From Halomontanus rarus (GTDB lineage: Archaea; Halobacteriota; Halobacteria; Halobacteriales; Natrialbaceae): a DNA stretch of 64,000 bases. This document shows positions 26,481 through 35,006 of this stretch, one piece after another. Position 1 is the stretch's first letter; the number at the start of each line of letters is the position of its first letter. The notes under the pieces were generated by a model, which did not search any database, was not told where the DNA came from, and was given only the letters and a program-made list of their open reading frames with translations. The position numbers were made by a program, and so were the translations under genes. The stretch lies in contig NZ_CP071597.1 of NCBI RefSeq assembly GCF_017357405.1, forward strand, positions 1,364,001-1,428,000, read 5' to 3'.

Positions 26481-26513
26481 ATTGAATTAGGTGACGATTT
26501 AGCCCAATTCAAT
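26481..26513. repeat. inverted repeat in AT-rich part of a gene-free stretch
   Basis: ATTGAATT (26481-26488) and AATTCAAT (26506-26513) are perfect 8-bp arms separated by 17 nt. The stretch 26513-26535 resembles 26551-26570 (TTCGCCGAAATCGTGCGTGT against TTCGGCGAAAGTCGTGTGAA). A GAGAGC tandem run follows at about 26628-26650. The whole gap between genes, 26174-26668, is 495 bp. Confidence 0.55.
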
Positions 26514-26668
26514 TCGCCGAAATCGTGCGTGTGAACGTTTAACGAGCGGTTCGGCGAAAGTCGTGTGAATTTCTGAGAGGGTCTGGCTGGCGTGACTCTC
26601 GACGGACAGACCGCGGAGATGCGAAACCGAGAGCGAGAGCGAGAGCGAGACGGAAACCGAGAACTAGC

Positions 26669-27013
26669 TCACTCGCCCGTCCCGGCTAACTCCTCGGCAA
26701 CGATGGTCGGCGACGCGACCTGCGGATCGATCGCGAGGTCGATCTGGCCGCGGACGAACTCGGGAATCGTATCCCGGGCGTAGGCGACCGTCCGCAACTC
26801 GTCGGTCAGGTCGCGGGCGATCGGAATCGTCGTCGCCTGCGAGACGTCGGTCAGGACGTACAGGTCCGCGTCGACGATCCCCGCCTCCTCGAGGACCGGG
26901 CGCGAGAGCACGCCCTCGAGTCGTTTGACGGTCACGCCCTCGGCCTCGAGCGCCTCGGCGAGGCCTTCCTCGTCGTCGCCGGCGACGATCGCGGAGCGTC
27001 GATCCGAACTCAT
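26669..27013 (-). CDS. small Rossmann-like protein next to guaA (DUF7126-like)
   Basis: A 114-residue haloarchaeal protein. It reads [20 protein letters not shown], then [20 protein letters not shown], then [20 protein letters not shown]. The beta-alpha pattern and alternating motif resemble a TrkA-N-like nucleotide-binding half, and I recall a similar small gene (DUF7126) beside guaA elsewhere in haloarchaea. Its start overlaps the guaA stop by ATGA, so both are likely co-translated. A role in nucleotide metabolism is an inference from context only. Confidence 0.7.
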   Translation of the reverse strand: MSSDRRSAIVAGDDEEGLAEALEAEGVTVKRLEGVLSRPVLEEAGIVDADLYVLTDVSQATTIPIARDLTDELRTVAYARDTIPEFVRGQIDLAIDPQVASPTIVAEELAGTGE

Positions 27014-27927
27014 TCGTACTCGATAGTCGCTGGCGGTTTGTGCGTCACGTCGTAGACGACGCGAGCGACGTTGTCGTTGGCGCCGGTGATCCGCGACTGG
27101 ATGCGCTGGAGGGCCTCCCAGTCGATCTCCTGGGCGCGGGCGGTCATGCCGTCCCGGGAGTCGACCGAGCGGACGGAGACGACCCAGCCGTGGACCCGGT
27201 TGTCACCCTTGACGCCGGTCGCCTTACCGATCACCGCCGCCAGCGCCTGCCAAGGCTCGTACTCCTCGAGTTCGTCCTCGACGACGTGACACGCCTCGCG
27301 GGCGACCTCGAGTTTCTCGTCGGTCACTTCGCCGATGACGCGGACGGCGAGTCCGGGGCCGGGGAAGGGCATCCGTTCGGCAACGAGCTCGTCGAGGTCG
27401 AGCGCGCGAGCGACCTCGCGGACCTCGTCCTTGTAGAGGTCGCGAACGGGTTCGACGATGCCGTCGAAGTCGACGACGTCTGGGAGGCCGCCGACGTTGT
27501 GGTGGGACTTGATCCCGCCCTCGCTCTCGATTCGGTCGGGGTAGATCGTCCCCTGGACGAGGTAGTCCGCGTCGGCGTCTTTCGCTTCGCGCTCGAACTC
27601 GCGGATGAACTGCTCGCCGATGATCTTGCGCTTCTCCTCGGGGTCCGTGACGCCCGCGAGGGCCTCGAGGAAGCGGTCTTTCGCGTCGACGATCCGCAGG
27701 GACTCCATGTAGTCGAAGGTCTCACGGATCTGGTCCGTCTCGCCCTTGCGCATCAGGCCGGTGTCGACGTAGACCGGGGTGAGTCGGTCGCCGATGGCCT
27801 CGTACGCGAGGGCGGCGGCCACGGAGGAGTCGACGCCGCCCGAGAGGGCGATCACGGCGTTCGCGTCGCCGATTTCGTCGCCGATCTCGGTGACTGCTTC
27901 GGGGACGAAGGTGTCGGTGTCGACCAT
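27010..27927 (-). CDS. guaA: GMP synthase, ATP-pyrophosphatase subunit
   Basis: A 305-residue ATP-PPase subunit of GMP synthase (GuaAb). It adenylates XMP and adds ammonia to give GMP, with the glutaminase as a separate archaeal subunit. Evidence: the PP-loop [35 protein letters not shown] and the C-terminal dimer part ([28 protein letters not shown]). No glutaminase domain is present, which is normal for archaea. It lies on the same strand as pyrG but is separated from it by a ~4.2-kb carbohydrate island, and it overlaps the small downstream gene by 4 nt. Confidence 0.95.
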   Translation of the reverse strand: MVDTDTFVPEAVTEIGDEIGDANAVIALSGGVDSSVAAALAYEAIGDRLTPVYVDTGLMRKGETDQIRETFDYMESLRIVDAKDRFLEALAGVTDPEEKRKIIGEQFIREFEREAKDADADYLVQGTIYPDRIESEGGIKSHHNVGGLPDVVDFDGIVEPVRDLYKDEVREVARALDLDELVAERMPFPGPGLAVRVIGEVTDEKLEVAREACHVVEDELEEYEPWQALAAVIGKATGVKGDNRVHGWVVSVRSVDSRDGMTARAQEIDWEALQRIQSRITGANDNVARVVYDVTHKPPATIEYE

Positions 27928-28089
27928 CAGGCGGTCACCTCGGCGCGGCCGGATGGTCGCGTTTGACCAGCGTCCAGTAGGTGTGTACGGTTATTCCGGA
28001 GAGAATCGCTCGCGGTTGGCATACCGAATCTCTGCGAGGATGCGGCAAAACGGTTACGAATCGGTGACTCGAGATTACCTCGACACCGC

Positions 28090-28986
28090 TTACAGACTAT
28101 CGAACAGTTGGATGACGTCACTGATTCCGATCTTCCCGTCTCCGGTGAAGTCGTAGGCGTCGACGTTATTCGTGACGGTGGGATCGTCGACGTGTTCGAA
28201 CAACGTCGTGACGTCATTGGGACTGACCGTCCCGTCGCCGTTGACGTCCTCGTAGAGGCCGTCCCCGTCCGGGTCCGTCGGCCGATTCGCATTGTCACCC
28301 ACGGCAGGAGGCTCCTCTCCGCCATCGAAGTCGGTGCTGAGCACCCGGATCGCGCTCACCTTCGCGTTGTCCGCACTCGCCGTGAACTCGATCGTCAGCG
28401 AACCATCCGAGACGCTCACGTCCCGGAACGTCTCGACCTGTACCGCGTCGTGGCCCGCCTCAGCGTACAGGTCGTAATCAGAGAGCCGCTCGGTTCCCTC
28501 GACGGCGACGTCGAAGACCCGTTGGCCCGCGCTGTTGTGGTAGATCTCCGCGAACAGCAACTGTACCGCGTACGTCCCGTTCGGCACCGACAGGTCGTAC
28601 GTGAACTGCTCGCCGTAGCGCTCGGTCTGGTACAGCGCGTCGTCACTCGTTCCCCTGATGTCGTCGCTCGTCGACGTCGTCTCGCCCTCCGTCAGCGGGT
28701 CCGCCTCGTAGGTGAAGCCGCCCGACGTATAGCTGTCGCCGCCAGCGTTGATCGCCGTCACCACCGACCCCTTCGTCGTCGACTCCGACGTCGTCGCAGC
28801 GTCTGACTCGTTGCCCACGGCGTCGACGGCCGTGACGCTCACCTCGTAGCTCGTCCCCGGCGCGAGCCCCGACAGCGTCGTACTGGTCGTATCTGCCGAC
28901 ACGTCCGCGAAGTGCGACCCGTCGACGGACACCGCGTAGTGGTCCATCCCGGCCTCACCGGTGTCGGTCGAGGCCTCCCACGACAT
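28090..28986 (-). CDS. 5'-truncated FN3-malectin-dockerin protein
   Basis: A 298-residue ORF that is the C-terminal part of a secreted carbohydrate-active protein. Residues 1-72 form a fibronectin type III domain (YAVSVDGSHFADVSADTT, GTSYEVSVTAVDAVGNE), 75-218 a malectin-like carbohydrate-binding domain (INAGGDSYTSGGFTYEADPL ... FAEIYHNSAGQRVFDVAVEG), and 236-298 a dockerin with two calcium loops (DVNGDGTVSPND, DFTGDGKIGISD). There is no signal peptide. In-frame codons upstream of the first ATG continue the FN3 strand (WQDIT), then meet a stop after ~10 codons, so the original 5' part is lost. It lies 3' of the TrmB gene on the same strand, inside the guaA-pyrG island. Confidence 0.85.
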   Translation of the reverse strand: MSWEASTDTGEAGMDHYAVSVDGSHFADVSADTTSTTLSGLAPGTSYEVSVTAVDAVGNESDAATTSESTTKGSVVTAINAGGDSYTSGGFTYEADPLTEGETTSTSDDIRGTSDDALYQTERYGEQFTYDLSVPNGTYAVQLLFAEIYHNSAGQRVFDVAVEGTERLSDYDLYAEAGHDAVQVETFRDVSVSDGSLTIEFTASADNAKVSAIRVLSTDFDGGEEPPAVGDNANRPTDPDGDGLYEDVNGDGTVSPNDVTTLFEHVDDPTVTNNVDAYDFTGDGKIGISDVIQLFDSL

Positions 28987-29107
28987 TGTGATGTCTTGCC
29001 ATGCAAAACATTAACACAATCTTCGAGTGTATTAATCTACCGGAAAATTTGAGTGTCATGTGTCGTCACAGATTGCAACCCGGCCGGGTAGCGAGCGGCT
29101 TCCCCGA

Positions 29108-30226
29108 TCAGCAAATCCTCGACGGGTGGAGAGCGAGTAACAGTTGTGGAGCGGATTGGTCGTCGTCCGACACGCCTCGTTCGAGCGTGACACGCTGTGC
29201 AGCGTAGTCCTCGATGGTGGCGGGTGGCCCGCCGACGGTCACGCGACCGTCGTCGGTTCGGAGAATGAGCGTCTGTTCTGACATGAACGATTTCTCGTAC
29301 GGATCCACGATCCCCTGGTGGACGCCGACGACCTCACCCGTGATTTCCGTGAACTCTCCGTCCTGAACGCGCCGGCATTGCACGGTCGCACGGAGGGGCG
29401 TTCCCTCCCGACGATGCAGCGCAGCGTGGGTGACGGTTCTCGGATACAACTCGAAGGTGTGCGGGAGGGCGACCGGATCGAGAGCCCACTCTTCGGTCCC
29501 GAGGCGCCACTCGTTGGCGAATATCGACCCGATGATCCGGCCTGACAGCCCCTTCTGGTCGAAGAAGAGGCCGGGGCCGTACTGTTCGGTGTCGATCGGA
29601 CCGCCCCCGTTTCGGATCATGAGTGATAGGGTGTAGTCGGCGGCGACCGCAAACTCTGCGAACACGTCGAGCCGTTCCCGGTACCGCAACACGTCCGTTA
29701 TCTCCTCGGTCGGTCGTCCCTCGACGTCGCTCGTCGTGTCGGTGAGAACGAGCGAAAAAACGCCGCGTTGCCTGGCGGCTGCCAGCTCCTCGACCAGTTC
29801 CGCCACCAGATCCTCCGGGGCTACGACGATCACCCACTCCTCCGCGTTCGCGATCAAGTCCCGACAGCGAGCGACAATCGTTATCTCGCGTTTGAGAACC
29901 TCGAACTGATCGAAGCCGTCCGGTGAACGGTCGTACCTCGTCTCGACCTCGTCGAGTATCGTGTCGTAACTGTCCTCGATGATGGCCGCTACTTCCTCGG
30001 GCGGGCTCGCTCGTATCATCGTGGGTTGCAGTTGATCCTGCACATCAACCAGTCCCCACTTCTCGAGGCGTTCACAGCTCCGGTAGACGTGGCGCTTCGA
30101 GACGCCCGTCAGATCCGCGAGTTCCGACGTGTGGGTCTCTCCGACGTCGATGACGCCGAGGTACACCTCTATCTCGGCGTCGGAAAATCCCAGCCGTTCC
30201 AGTTCCCATCGAAGTGGGTCAGTCAT
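29108..30226 (-). CDS. TrmB-family sugar-responsive regulator
   Basis: A 372-residue TrmB-type protein. The N-terminal winged helix (SDAEIEVYLGVIDVGETHTS, LADLTGVSKRHVYRSCERLE) binds DNA. The following region (AEEWVIVVAPEDLVAELVEE, GVFSLVLTDTT) and C-terminal half match the sugar-binding TrmB effector domain. TrmB proteins control sugar uptake and use in archaea. It sits between the GH43 relic and the truncated dockerin gene, downstream of the xylanase; its ATG overlaps the relic's alternative-frame stop. It most likely controls this xylan-use island, for which a palindrome at the xylanase promoter is a candidate site. Length is normal. Confidence 0.88.
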   Translation of the reverse strand: MTDPLRWELERLGFSDAEIEVYLGVIDVGETHTSELADLTGVSKRHVYRSCERLEKWGLVDVQDQLQPTMIRASPPEEVAAIIEDSYDTILDEVETRYDRSPDGFDQFEVLKREITIVARCRDLIANAEEWVIVVAPEDLVAELVEELAAARQRGVFSLVLTDTTSDVEGRPTEEITDVLRYRERLDVFAEFAVAADYTLSLMIRNGGGPIDTEQYGPGLFFDQKGLSGRIIGSIFANEWRLGTEEWALDPVALPHTFELYPRTVTHAALHRREGTPLRATVQCRRVQDGEFTEITGEVVGVHQGIVDPYEKSFMSEQTLILRTDDGRVTVGGPPATIEDYAAQRVTLERGVSDDDQSAPQLLLALHPSRIC

Positions 30227-30578
30227 TCTGTGTCCCGGTCCCCGTTCTCACGCTCCCGAATCTCCACCGATTCGTCGAACGTCCAGTCGACGAGGTTCGA
30301 CGAGAAGAGGATCGGTACCAACCGTTCGCAGTCCGACTGGTCGCAGGCCATGTTCGAACGTACGTCCACCCGATCCCGTCGTCGGCGCGGTGGATCGTCG
30401 GGTCCGCGAAGTCAGGACCGTACAACGGATTCTCGTAGTGGGCGTCGCCGTGACCCCTCGCCGTCGCGGTACCACTCGAGGCCGAGGCGACCACGCCAAC
30501 CGCGCCGATCGCGCCGCCACCGATCGCTTTCAATAGGCGTCGGCGATCGATCGAGTCGATCCGACTGCGTCCCGTCAC
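30219..30578 (-). pseudogene. frameshifted, truncated GH43 glycosidase relic
   Basis: The reading frame from 30578 starts with a Tat signal (IDSIDRRRLLKAIGGGAIGA) and enters a GH43 first blade: ENPLYGPDFADPTIHRADDG, with the conserved Asp after FA/Y. It then shifts near 30352-30365. Continuing in another frame from 30351 gives MACDQSDCERLVPILFSS and NLVDWTFDESVEIRERENG, which again reads like GH43, before a stop at 30223-30225. So about 110 of the ~300 residues of a beta-xylosidase or arabinofuranosidase remain, in two frames. It follows the xylanase stop by 1 nt. It is not functional as it stands. Confidence 0.8.
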
Positions 30579-30579
30579 G

Positions 30580-32283
30580 CTACATCTCCCCGAAGAGTTC
30601 GATTACGTCGTTGATCGACACCTGCCCATTGCCGTCGAAGTCGAAGTACTCCGCGTTAGTTGTGATGGCGGGGTTCTCGACGTTCTCGAAGAATGTGACG
30701 ACGTCGTTGGTCGTCGTCGCCCCGTCACCGTTGAGATCGTTGTACAGCCCGTCGCCCGTGGTGTCGGCGGCACAATACTCCCCGGCGATCTCGATCTCGT
30801 CGGCCGCACACTCCTCACCTCCACCGTCGGTCGAGAGTTCCACGACGATTTCGGTCACGCCGTCGGCGTCGGTCACTGAGACCGTCTCGGTCGTCGTCTC
30901 GCCTTCCACACTGGCCGTGATCTCGTGCTCACCGAGGAACGCGTCGACCTCAAACGTACCGTCGGTCCCGGTTGTACCCGACCCGTCGGTCCACCACTCG
31001 TCGAACACCAGGTCGACGTAGACGTCATAGCAGGGCGTGGGCGTCCAGTCCTCGTGGAACAGCGGCGGCTCTGGATCCCAGTTGGGGTTGTCATTGTTCC
31101 AAAAGCCCCACATCACGAAGTCGGTGACCGAGGGGTGGCTGAAGATCGTCTTGAGGAACTCGTAGAAGAACGCCGCGCGGTCCTCCCACACCCACTCGTC
31201 GCCATCGAGGTCGAACTCGGTGATCCGCAGGTCGACGCCGTGCTGGGCGTACCGCTCGAGTCCCTCCCAGATCTCCTCCGGGGCGAGCTGCTCGTCCTCG
31301 TGGAAGTGACACTGCATGCCGGCGCCGTCCAGGCCGGTCCCCTCCGCCCGGAGGAACTCGATCTGGCGCTCGTAGGGCTCGCGGGCGTACTCGTAGGGGC
31401 CGGCGAGGGTGTTGTAGTCGTTGACGTCGGTGGCGACGTCGTCGGGGGCGACCTCGTCGGCGCGCTCGTACCACTCCGCGAGGACCGGCGCCTCGACGGC
31501 CTCGACGTCCTCGCCGTCGATCACCTCGATCATCTCGGTTACGTGGACCACCTCGTTGACGACGTCCCACTGGTCGATGACGCTGCCGTAGTGGACGCCG
31601 TCGTACTCGAAGTCGGCGTAGTGGGAGATGATCGTCTCGAGGTGCTCCATCGAGCGCTCGTAGACGTATTCGGGATCGAGCTGGGGATTGCCGTCGCCGC
31701 TCTCGTGCTCGACGCCCATTGCGTCGACGACGTCACCCGGGACGGCCCAGGCGTCGACGTTGCCCCACAGGCAGACGTGCCCGCGCATCCGTAGGCCTTG
31801 TTCGACAGCCCACGCGGTGGCCTCGTCGGCGACGTCCTGGTCGTTCTCGAAGAAGCGCCACTTGTGGATGTTGCCGAACACGCCAGTGTTGAACAGTTCG
31901 GGGACGTACTCGAGGAGTTGCTGGCGATCTTCTGCCGAGATATCGTCGTCGTCGCCGGTGATCGTAGAGGCCGAGAGCGCCGTCCCCCAGCCGAACTCGT
32001 GTTCTCGCATCTCGACGTCGACGTCGGCGCCCGAGACGGGTTGGCCACTCTCGTCGACCACCTGTACCTCGAGGCTTCCCTGCCGGTGCTCGGCGATCCG
32101 CTCGTTGGCCTCGGCCTCCCAGTCGTCGCTCTGGGCGCCAACCGTACCCACGCCTGCAGTAGTGAGAGCGCCGATAGCACTTCCTCCACCGACCGCCCGC
32201 AGGTAGTCCCGCCGAGTGACCGTTCCGAGGGCACTCCGCTCCGACGAACCCGCTCTCTCGTGTTTCCCGTTCTGGTTTGTCAT
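30580..32283 (-). CDS. Tat-exported GH10 endo-xylanase with C-terminal dockerin
   Basis: A 567-residue secreted xylanase that hydrolyses beta-1,4-xylan. Residues 1-50 are a Tat signal (TRRDYLRAVGGGSAIGALTT, RR at 24-25). An immunoglobulin-like region at 70-95 (LEVQVVDESGQPVSGADVDV) precedes the GH10 barrel at about 95-430. Acid/base Glu244 is in QWDVVNE; nucleophile Glu356 is in LRITEFD. A second small Ig-like region (FEVDAFLGEHEITASVEG) is followed by a dockerin at about 505-567 with two calcium loops (DLNGDGATTTND, DFDGNGQVSIND). The promoter has ATTAATATT and a palindrome (32319-32331). It is first in the xylan island, followed by the GH43 relic and TrmB. Confidence 0.95.
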   Translation of the reverse strand: MTNQNGKHERAGSSERSALGTVTRRDYLRAVGGGSAIGALTTAGVGTVGAQSDDWEAEANERIAEHRQGSLEVQVVDESGQPVSGADVDVEMREHEFGWGTALSASTITGDDDDISAEDRQQLLEYVPELFNTGVFGNIHKWRFFENDQDVADEATAWAVEQGLRMRGHVCLWGNVDAWAVPGDVVDAMGVEHESGDGNPQLDPEYVYERSMEHLETIISHYADFEYDGVHYGSVIDQWDVVNEVVHVTEMIEVIDGEDVEAVEAPVLAEWYERADEVAPDDVATDVNDYNTLAGPYEYAREPYERQIEFLRAEGTGLDGAGMQCHFHEDEQLAPEEIWEGLERYAQHGVDLRITEFDLDGDEWVWEDRAAFFYEFLKTIFSHPSVTDFVMWGFWNNDNPNWDPEPPLFHEDWTPTPCYDVYVDLVFDEWWTDGSGTTGTDGTFEVDAFLGEHEITASVEGETTTETVSVTDADGVTEIVVELSTDGGGEECAADEIEIAGEYCAADTTGDGLYNDLNGDGATTTNDVVTFFENVENPAITTNAEYFDFDGNGQVSINDVIELFGEM

Positions 32284-32668
32284 GGTATCACTTGGCTCAG
32301 TGAGTCGAGCCTACACGGTAGTACCGTACTAACAATATTAATTACTTGTTGTATCTTCATTATATGAATTGATTTCAATATGGAACTATCGGCAGTAGTA
32401 TTCAACTGTATCGTCAGCAGCCCGTACAAGCAGGTTCACAGGAGAGACGTTGAGAACGGTCAGGGCGGGGGCTCGTCGAGTTCGAACGGATAGCCAGTTT
32501 GGGTACGAGGGACGGTCACAGTGGACCGTCGAACGCGAGTCGGACGCAGGCACCTACCGTGAGTTGGCAGCGAACGCGAGTCGGACTGTACCGGAGGAAT
32601 CGTTTGAATCCTCCCAGCGCGGTGGGAAACCGCCGAGGGGGTCGTCACACCGTGTAAACGTCACCGAA
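32284..32668. other. gene-free stretch between the xylanase and pyrG
   Basis: This 385-bp stretch holds the xylanase promoter (AT-rich 32333-32400), a 16-bp direct repeat CGAACGCGAGTCGGAC (near 32530 and 32571), and two hairpins just 3' of pyrG: GGAGGA/TCCTCC (32593-32614) and GCGGT/ACCGC (32619-32633). The hairpins may help end the pyrG transcript. No gene is seen. Confidence 0.55.
32319..32331. promoter_or_regulatory. palindrome at the xylanase promoter
   Basis: TAGTAC-C-GTACTA has perfect 6-bp arms. On the xylanase strand it lies just 3' of the TATA-like AATTAATATT (32334-32343) and before the expected transcription start, 36-48 nt from the ATG. A GGCTC/GAGCC inverted repeat at 32294-32311 adds to it. 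Binding by TrmB is an attractive inference. Confidence 0.5.
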
Positions 32669-34321
32669 TCACACCTGCGTGTCGCCCACGGCTACCTCTC
32701 GGTCCTTGGCGAGAACCGCCTCGAGCAAGCCGACGAACGGCGGGCTCGGGTCGCCCGGTCGGGAGGTGTACTCGGGGTGGTACTGGGTCCCGAAGAAGAA
32801 CGGGTGGTTCTCGAGTTCGAGGATTTCCATCCGGTTGCCCGCGGTGCCGGAGAAGACCAGCGGTTCGTCCGCGAAGTCGTCGAAGTACTTCGGATTCACT
32901 TCGTAGCGGTGTCGGTGGCGTTCGGTACAGGAGGTGTCGCCGTAGAGGTCGTAAGCGAGCGTCTCGGGTTCGATCACGGTCGTGTGCTCGCCCAGCCGCA
33001 TCGTCCCGCCCATGTTCTCGACCTCGTACTGTTCGGGCAGGATGTCGATGACGGGGTGGGGTGTGTCTTCTTCCATCTCCGTCGAGTGGGCGCCCTCGAG
33101 TCCCAGCACGTTCCGGGCGTACTCGATGACCGCCATCTGAAAGCCCAGACAGAGCCCCAGGAAGGGAACGTCGTTCTCGCGGGCGTACCTGACGGCCTCG
33201 ATCTTCCCCTCGGTGCCGCGCATGCCGAACCCGCCGGGGACGACGACCCCGTCGGCCTCGCGAAGGCGGGCGGCGTGTTCGTCGTCCATCTCCTCGGTGT
33301 CGACCCAGCTGACGTTCACGTCGACGCCGAGTTCGAAGCCGGCGTGTTTTAGCGACTCGTGGATCGACATGTAGGCGTCCTCGAGGTCGTACTTGCCGGC
33401 GAGAGCGATGGTCACGTCGCCGTCTTTCTCGGTGGTGACGACCTCGCGCCACTCGTTGGTCCGCTCGCCGACCGGCAGCGCCTCGTCGGCGAGTTCGAAG
33501 TGCTCTAAGACGTACTGGTCGAGACCCTCCTCCTCGACGACCAGCGGGACGTGGTAGACGTCGTCGACGTCTGGGTTCGAGAAGACGGCGTCGGTGGGAA
33601 TGTCACAGAACAGTGCGATCTTCTCTTTCGTGCTCGGCTCGAGTTCGTCGTCGCAGCGGCCGACGATGATGTCGGGCTGGAGGCCGATCGAGCGGACCTC
33701 CTTCACCGAGTGCTGGGTTGGCTTGGTCTTTTGCTCGCCGTTTTTCGAGTACGGGACGAGCGTGACGTGAGTGAAGAGGACGTTCTCCTCGGGTTCCTCG
33801 TGGGCGAACTGGCGTAAGGCCTCGAGATAGGGCATCCCCTCGATGTCGCCGACCGTGCCGCCGACCTCGACGATACAGACGTCGGTTCCCTCGGCGGCCT
33901 CGCGAATGCGGCGCTTGATGTCGTCGGTGATGTGGGGGATGATCTGGACGGTCTTCCCGAGGTAGTCGCCCGCACGCTCTTGCTCGATGACGTGCTGGTA
34001 GGTCTTCCCCGTGGTGACGTTGTGATCGGAGGTCATGTCGATGTCGAGGAACCGCTCGTAGTTCCCCAGATCGAGGTCGACCTCGCCGCCGTCTTTGAGG
34101 ACGTAGACTTCCCCGTGCTGGTAGGGGTTCATCGTCCCGGCGTCGACGTTCAGGTACGGGTCGATCTTGACTGCCGTCACGTCGAACCCGGCGTTCTTGA
34201 GGAGCCGACCGGTGCTCGCGGCCGTGATCCCCTTTCCGAGTCCCGACATGACGCCCCCGGTGACGAAGATGAATTTGTTCCCCAGGGACGGATCATAATG
34301 AGTGTCCGATTCCGTCGGCAT
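32669..34321 (-). CDS. pyrG: CTP synthase
   Basis: A 550-residue CTP synthase that aminates UTP to CTP with ATP and glutamine. The synthetase half shows [40 protein letters not shown] and [20 protein letters not shown]. The glutaminase half shows [29 protein letters not shown] with the nucleophile Cys, and [15 protein letters not shown] with His and Glu. The start at 34321 ([19 protein letters not shown]) follows a CGTTTTCAAC box. It shares strand with guaA, now ~4.7 kb downstream. Confidence 0.97.
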   Translation of the reverse strand: MPTESDTHYDPSLGNKFIFVTGGVMSGLGKGITAASTGRLLKNAGFDVTAVKIDPYLNVDAGTMNPYQHGEVYVLKDGGEVDLDLGNYERFLDIDMTSDHNVTTGKTYQHVIEQERAGDYLGKTVQIIPHITDDIKRRIREAAEGTDVCIVEVGGTVGDIEGMPYLEALRQFAHEEPEENVLFTHVTLVPYSKNGEQKTKPTQHSVKEVRSIGLQPDIIVGRCDDELEPSTKEKIALFCDIPTDAVFSNPDVDDVYHVPLVVEEEGLDQYVLEHFELADEALPVGERTNEWREVVTTEKDGDVTIALAGKYDLEDAYMSIHESLKHAGFELGVDVNVSWVDTEEMDDEHAARLREADGVVVPGGFGMRGTEGKIEAVRYARENDVPFLGLCLGFQMAVIEYARNVLGLEGAHSTEMEEDTPHPVIDILPEQYEVENMGGTMRLGEHTTVIEPETLAYDLYGDTSCTERHRHRYEVNPKYFDDFADEPLVFSGTAGNRMEILELENHPFFFGTQYHPEYTSRPGDPSPPFVGLLEAVLAKDREVAVGDTQV

Positions 34322-34481
34322 ACCGAGTGTGCGCGCGAGGAGTTGAAAACGATTTCGGGACTGCAACGGCTACGGGAGGGGTTGTCACGCTCGAGTATGC
34401 GACGTCAGTCGCTGGGACTGGACGAACGTCGATCGATCGCACGAAGAAACCCACAAGTGGATCGCGTTCGTCCGGCGAGCC

Positions 34482-34910
34482 ATGGCCGATTGCCGACTCG
34501 TGATAGACGGTGACGGAATCGACTTCGACCTCGAACTCGCGGTCGACTGGTCCGACGACGCCCCCGAAATCCGGGACGCGGTCGCCGCCGCGCTCCCGCT
34601 CGAGGGCGAGGCGACGCGCTGGGGAGACGAACTGTACGTTCGGACGCCGGTCGACGTCGAACTCGACCGCGAAAACGCTCGTCTCGAGGTCCCCGAAGGG
34701 GCGATCGCGTACTGGCCGACCGGCGACGCACTGTGTCTGTTCTGGGGGCCGACGCCGGCGAGCGTAGACGAGGAACCGCGGGCCGCGTCGCCCGTGAACG
34801 TCGTCGCGACGGTCGCGGATCCGTCGTCGCTCTCGGAACTCGAGGGGGTGGAGAAAGAGGGGGCGGGAGGGACAACCCTTCGACTCGAGGCGATAGCCGA
34901 CGGTTCCTGA
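34482..34910 (+). CDS. cyclophilin-like fold protein
   Basis: A 142-residue acidic protein of the cyclophilin-like family related to Thermotoga TM1367. The core WGDELYVRTPVDVELDREN, GAIAYWPTGDALCLFWGPTP and the following VNVVATVAD match it. The family has a cyclophilin-like barrel without known isomerase activity. The ATG at 34482 lies a short distance from the divergent pyrG. The tail after GVEKEGAGG is low-complexity. Function unknown. Confidence 0.8.
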   Translation: MADCRLVIDGDGIDFDLELAVDWSDDAPEIRDAVAAALPLEGEATRWGDELYVRTPVDVELDRENARLEVPEGAIAYWPTGDALCLFWGPTPASVDEEPRAASPVNVVATVADPSSLSELEGVEKEGAGGTTLRLEAIADGS

Positions 34911-34931
34911 CTCCGAAGCTGCGAGCGAAAT

Positions 34932-34976
34932 CGAGCAAGAGAGCAAGAGAGCAAGAGAGCGAGAGAGCAAAGAGAG
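34932..34976. repeat. AGAGCAAG tandem repeat
   Basis: An 8-bp unit (GAGCAAGA) is repeated about four to five times, drifting into GAGCGAGA and GAGCAAAG. It fills the gap between two convergent genes and may be a simple microsatellite. Confidence 0.8.
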
Positions 34977-35006
34977 ACCAAAAGTAAGAGAGAGGAAAGT
35001 GGGAAC

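Noticed and set aside
30219..30578. Programmed frameshift giving a working GH43 enzyme
   Set aside because: Even after joining both frames only ~150 residues result, too few for the five-bladed fold, and the second frame stops at the TrmB start.
28090..32283. Complete cellulosome locus
   Set aside because: Dockerins are present, but no cohesin, scaffoldin or surface-anchoring protein is found in the window, so a cellulosome cannot be claimed.
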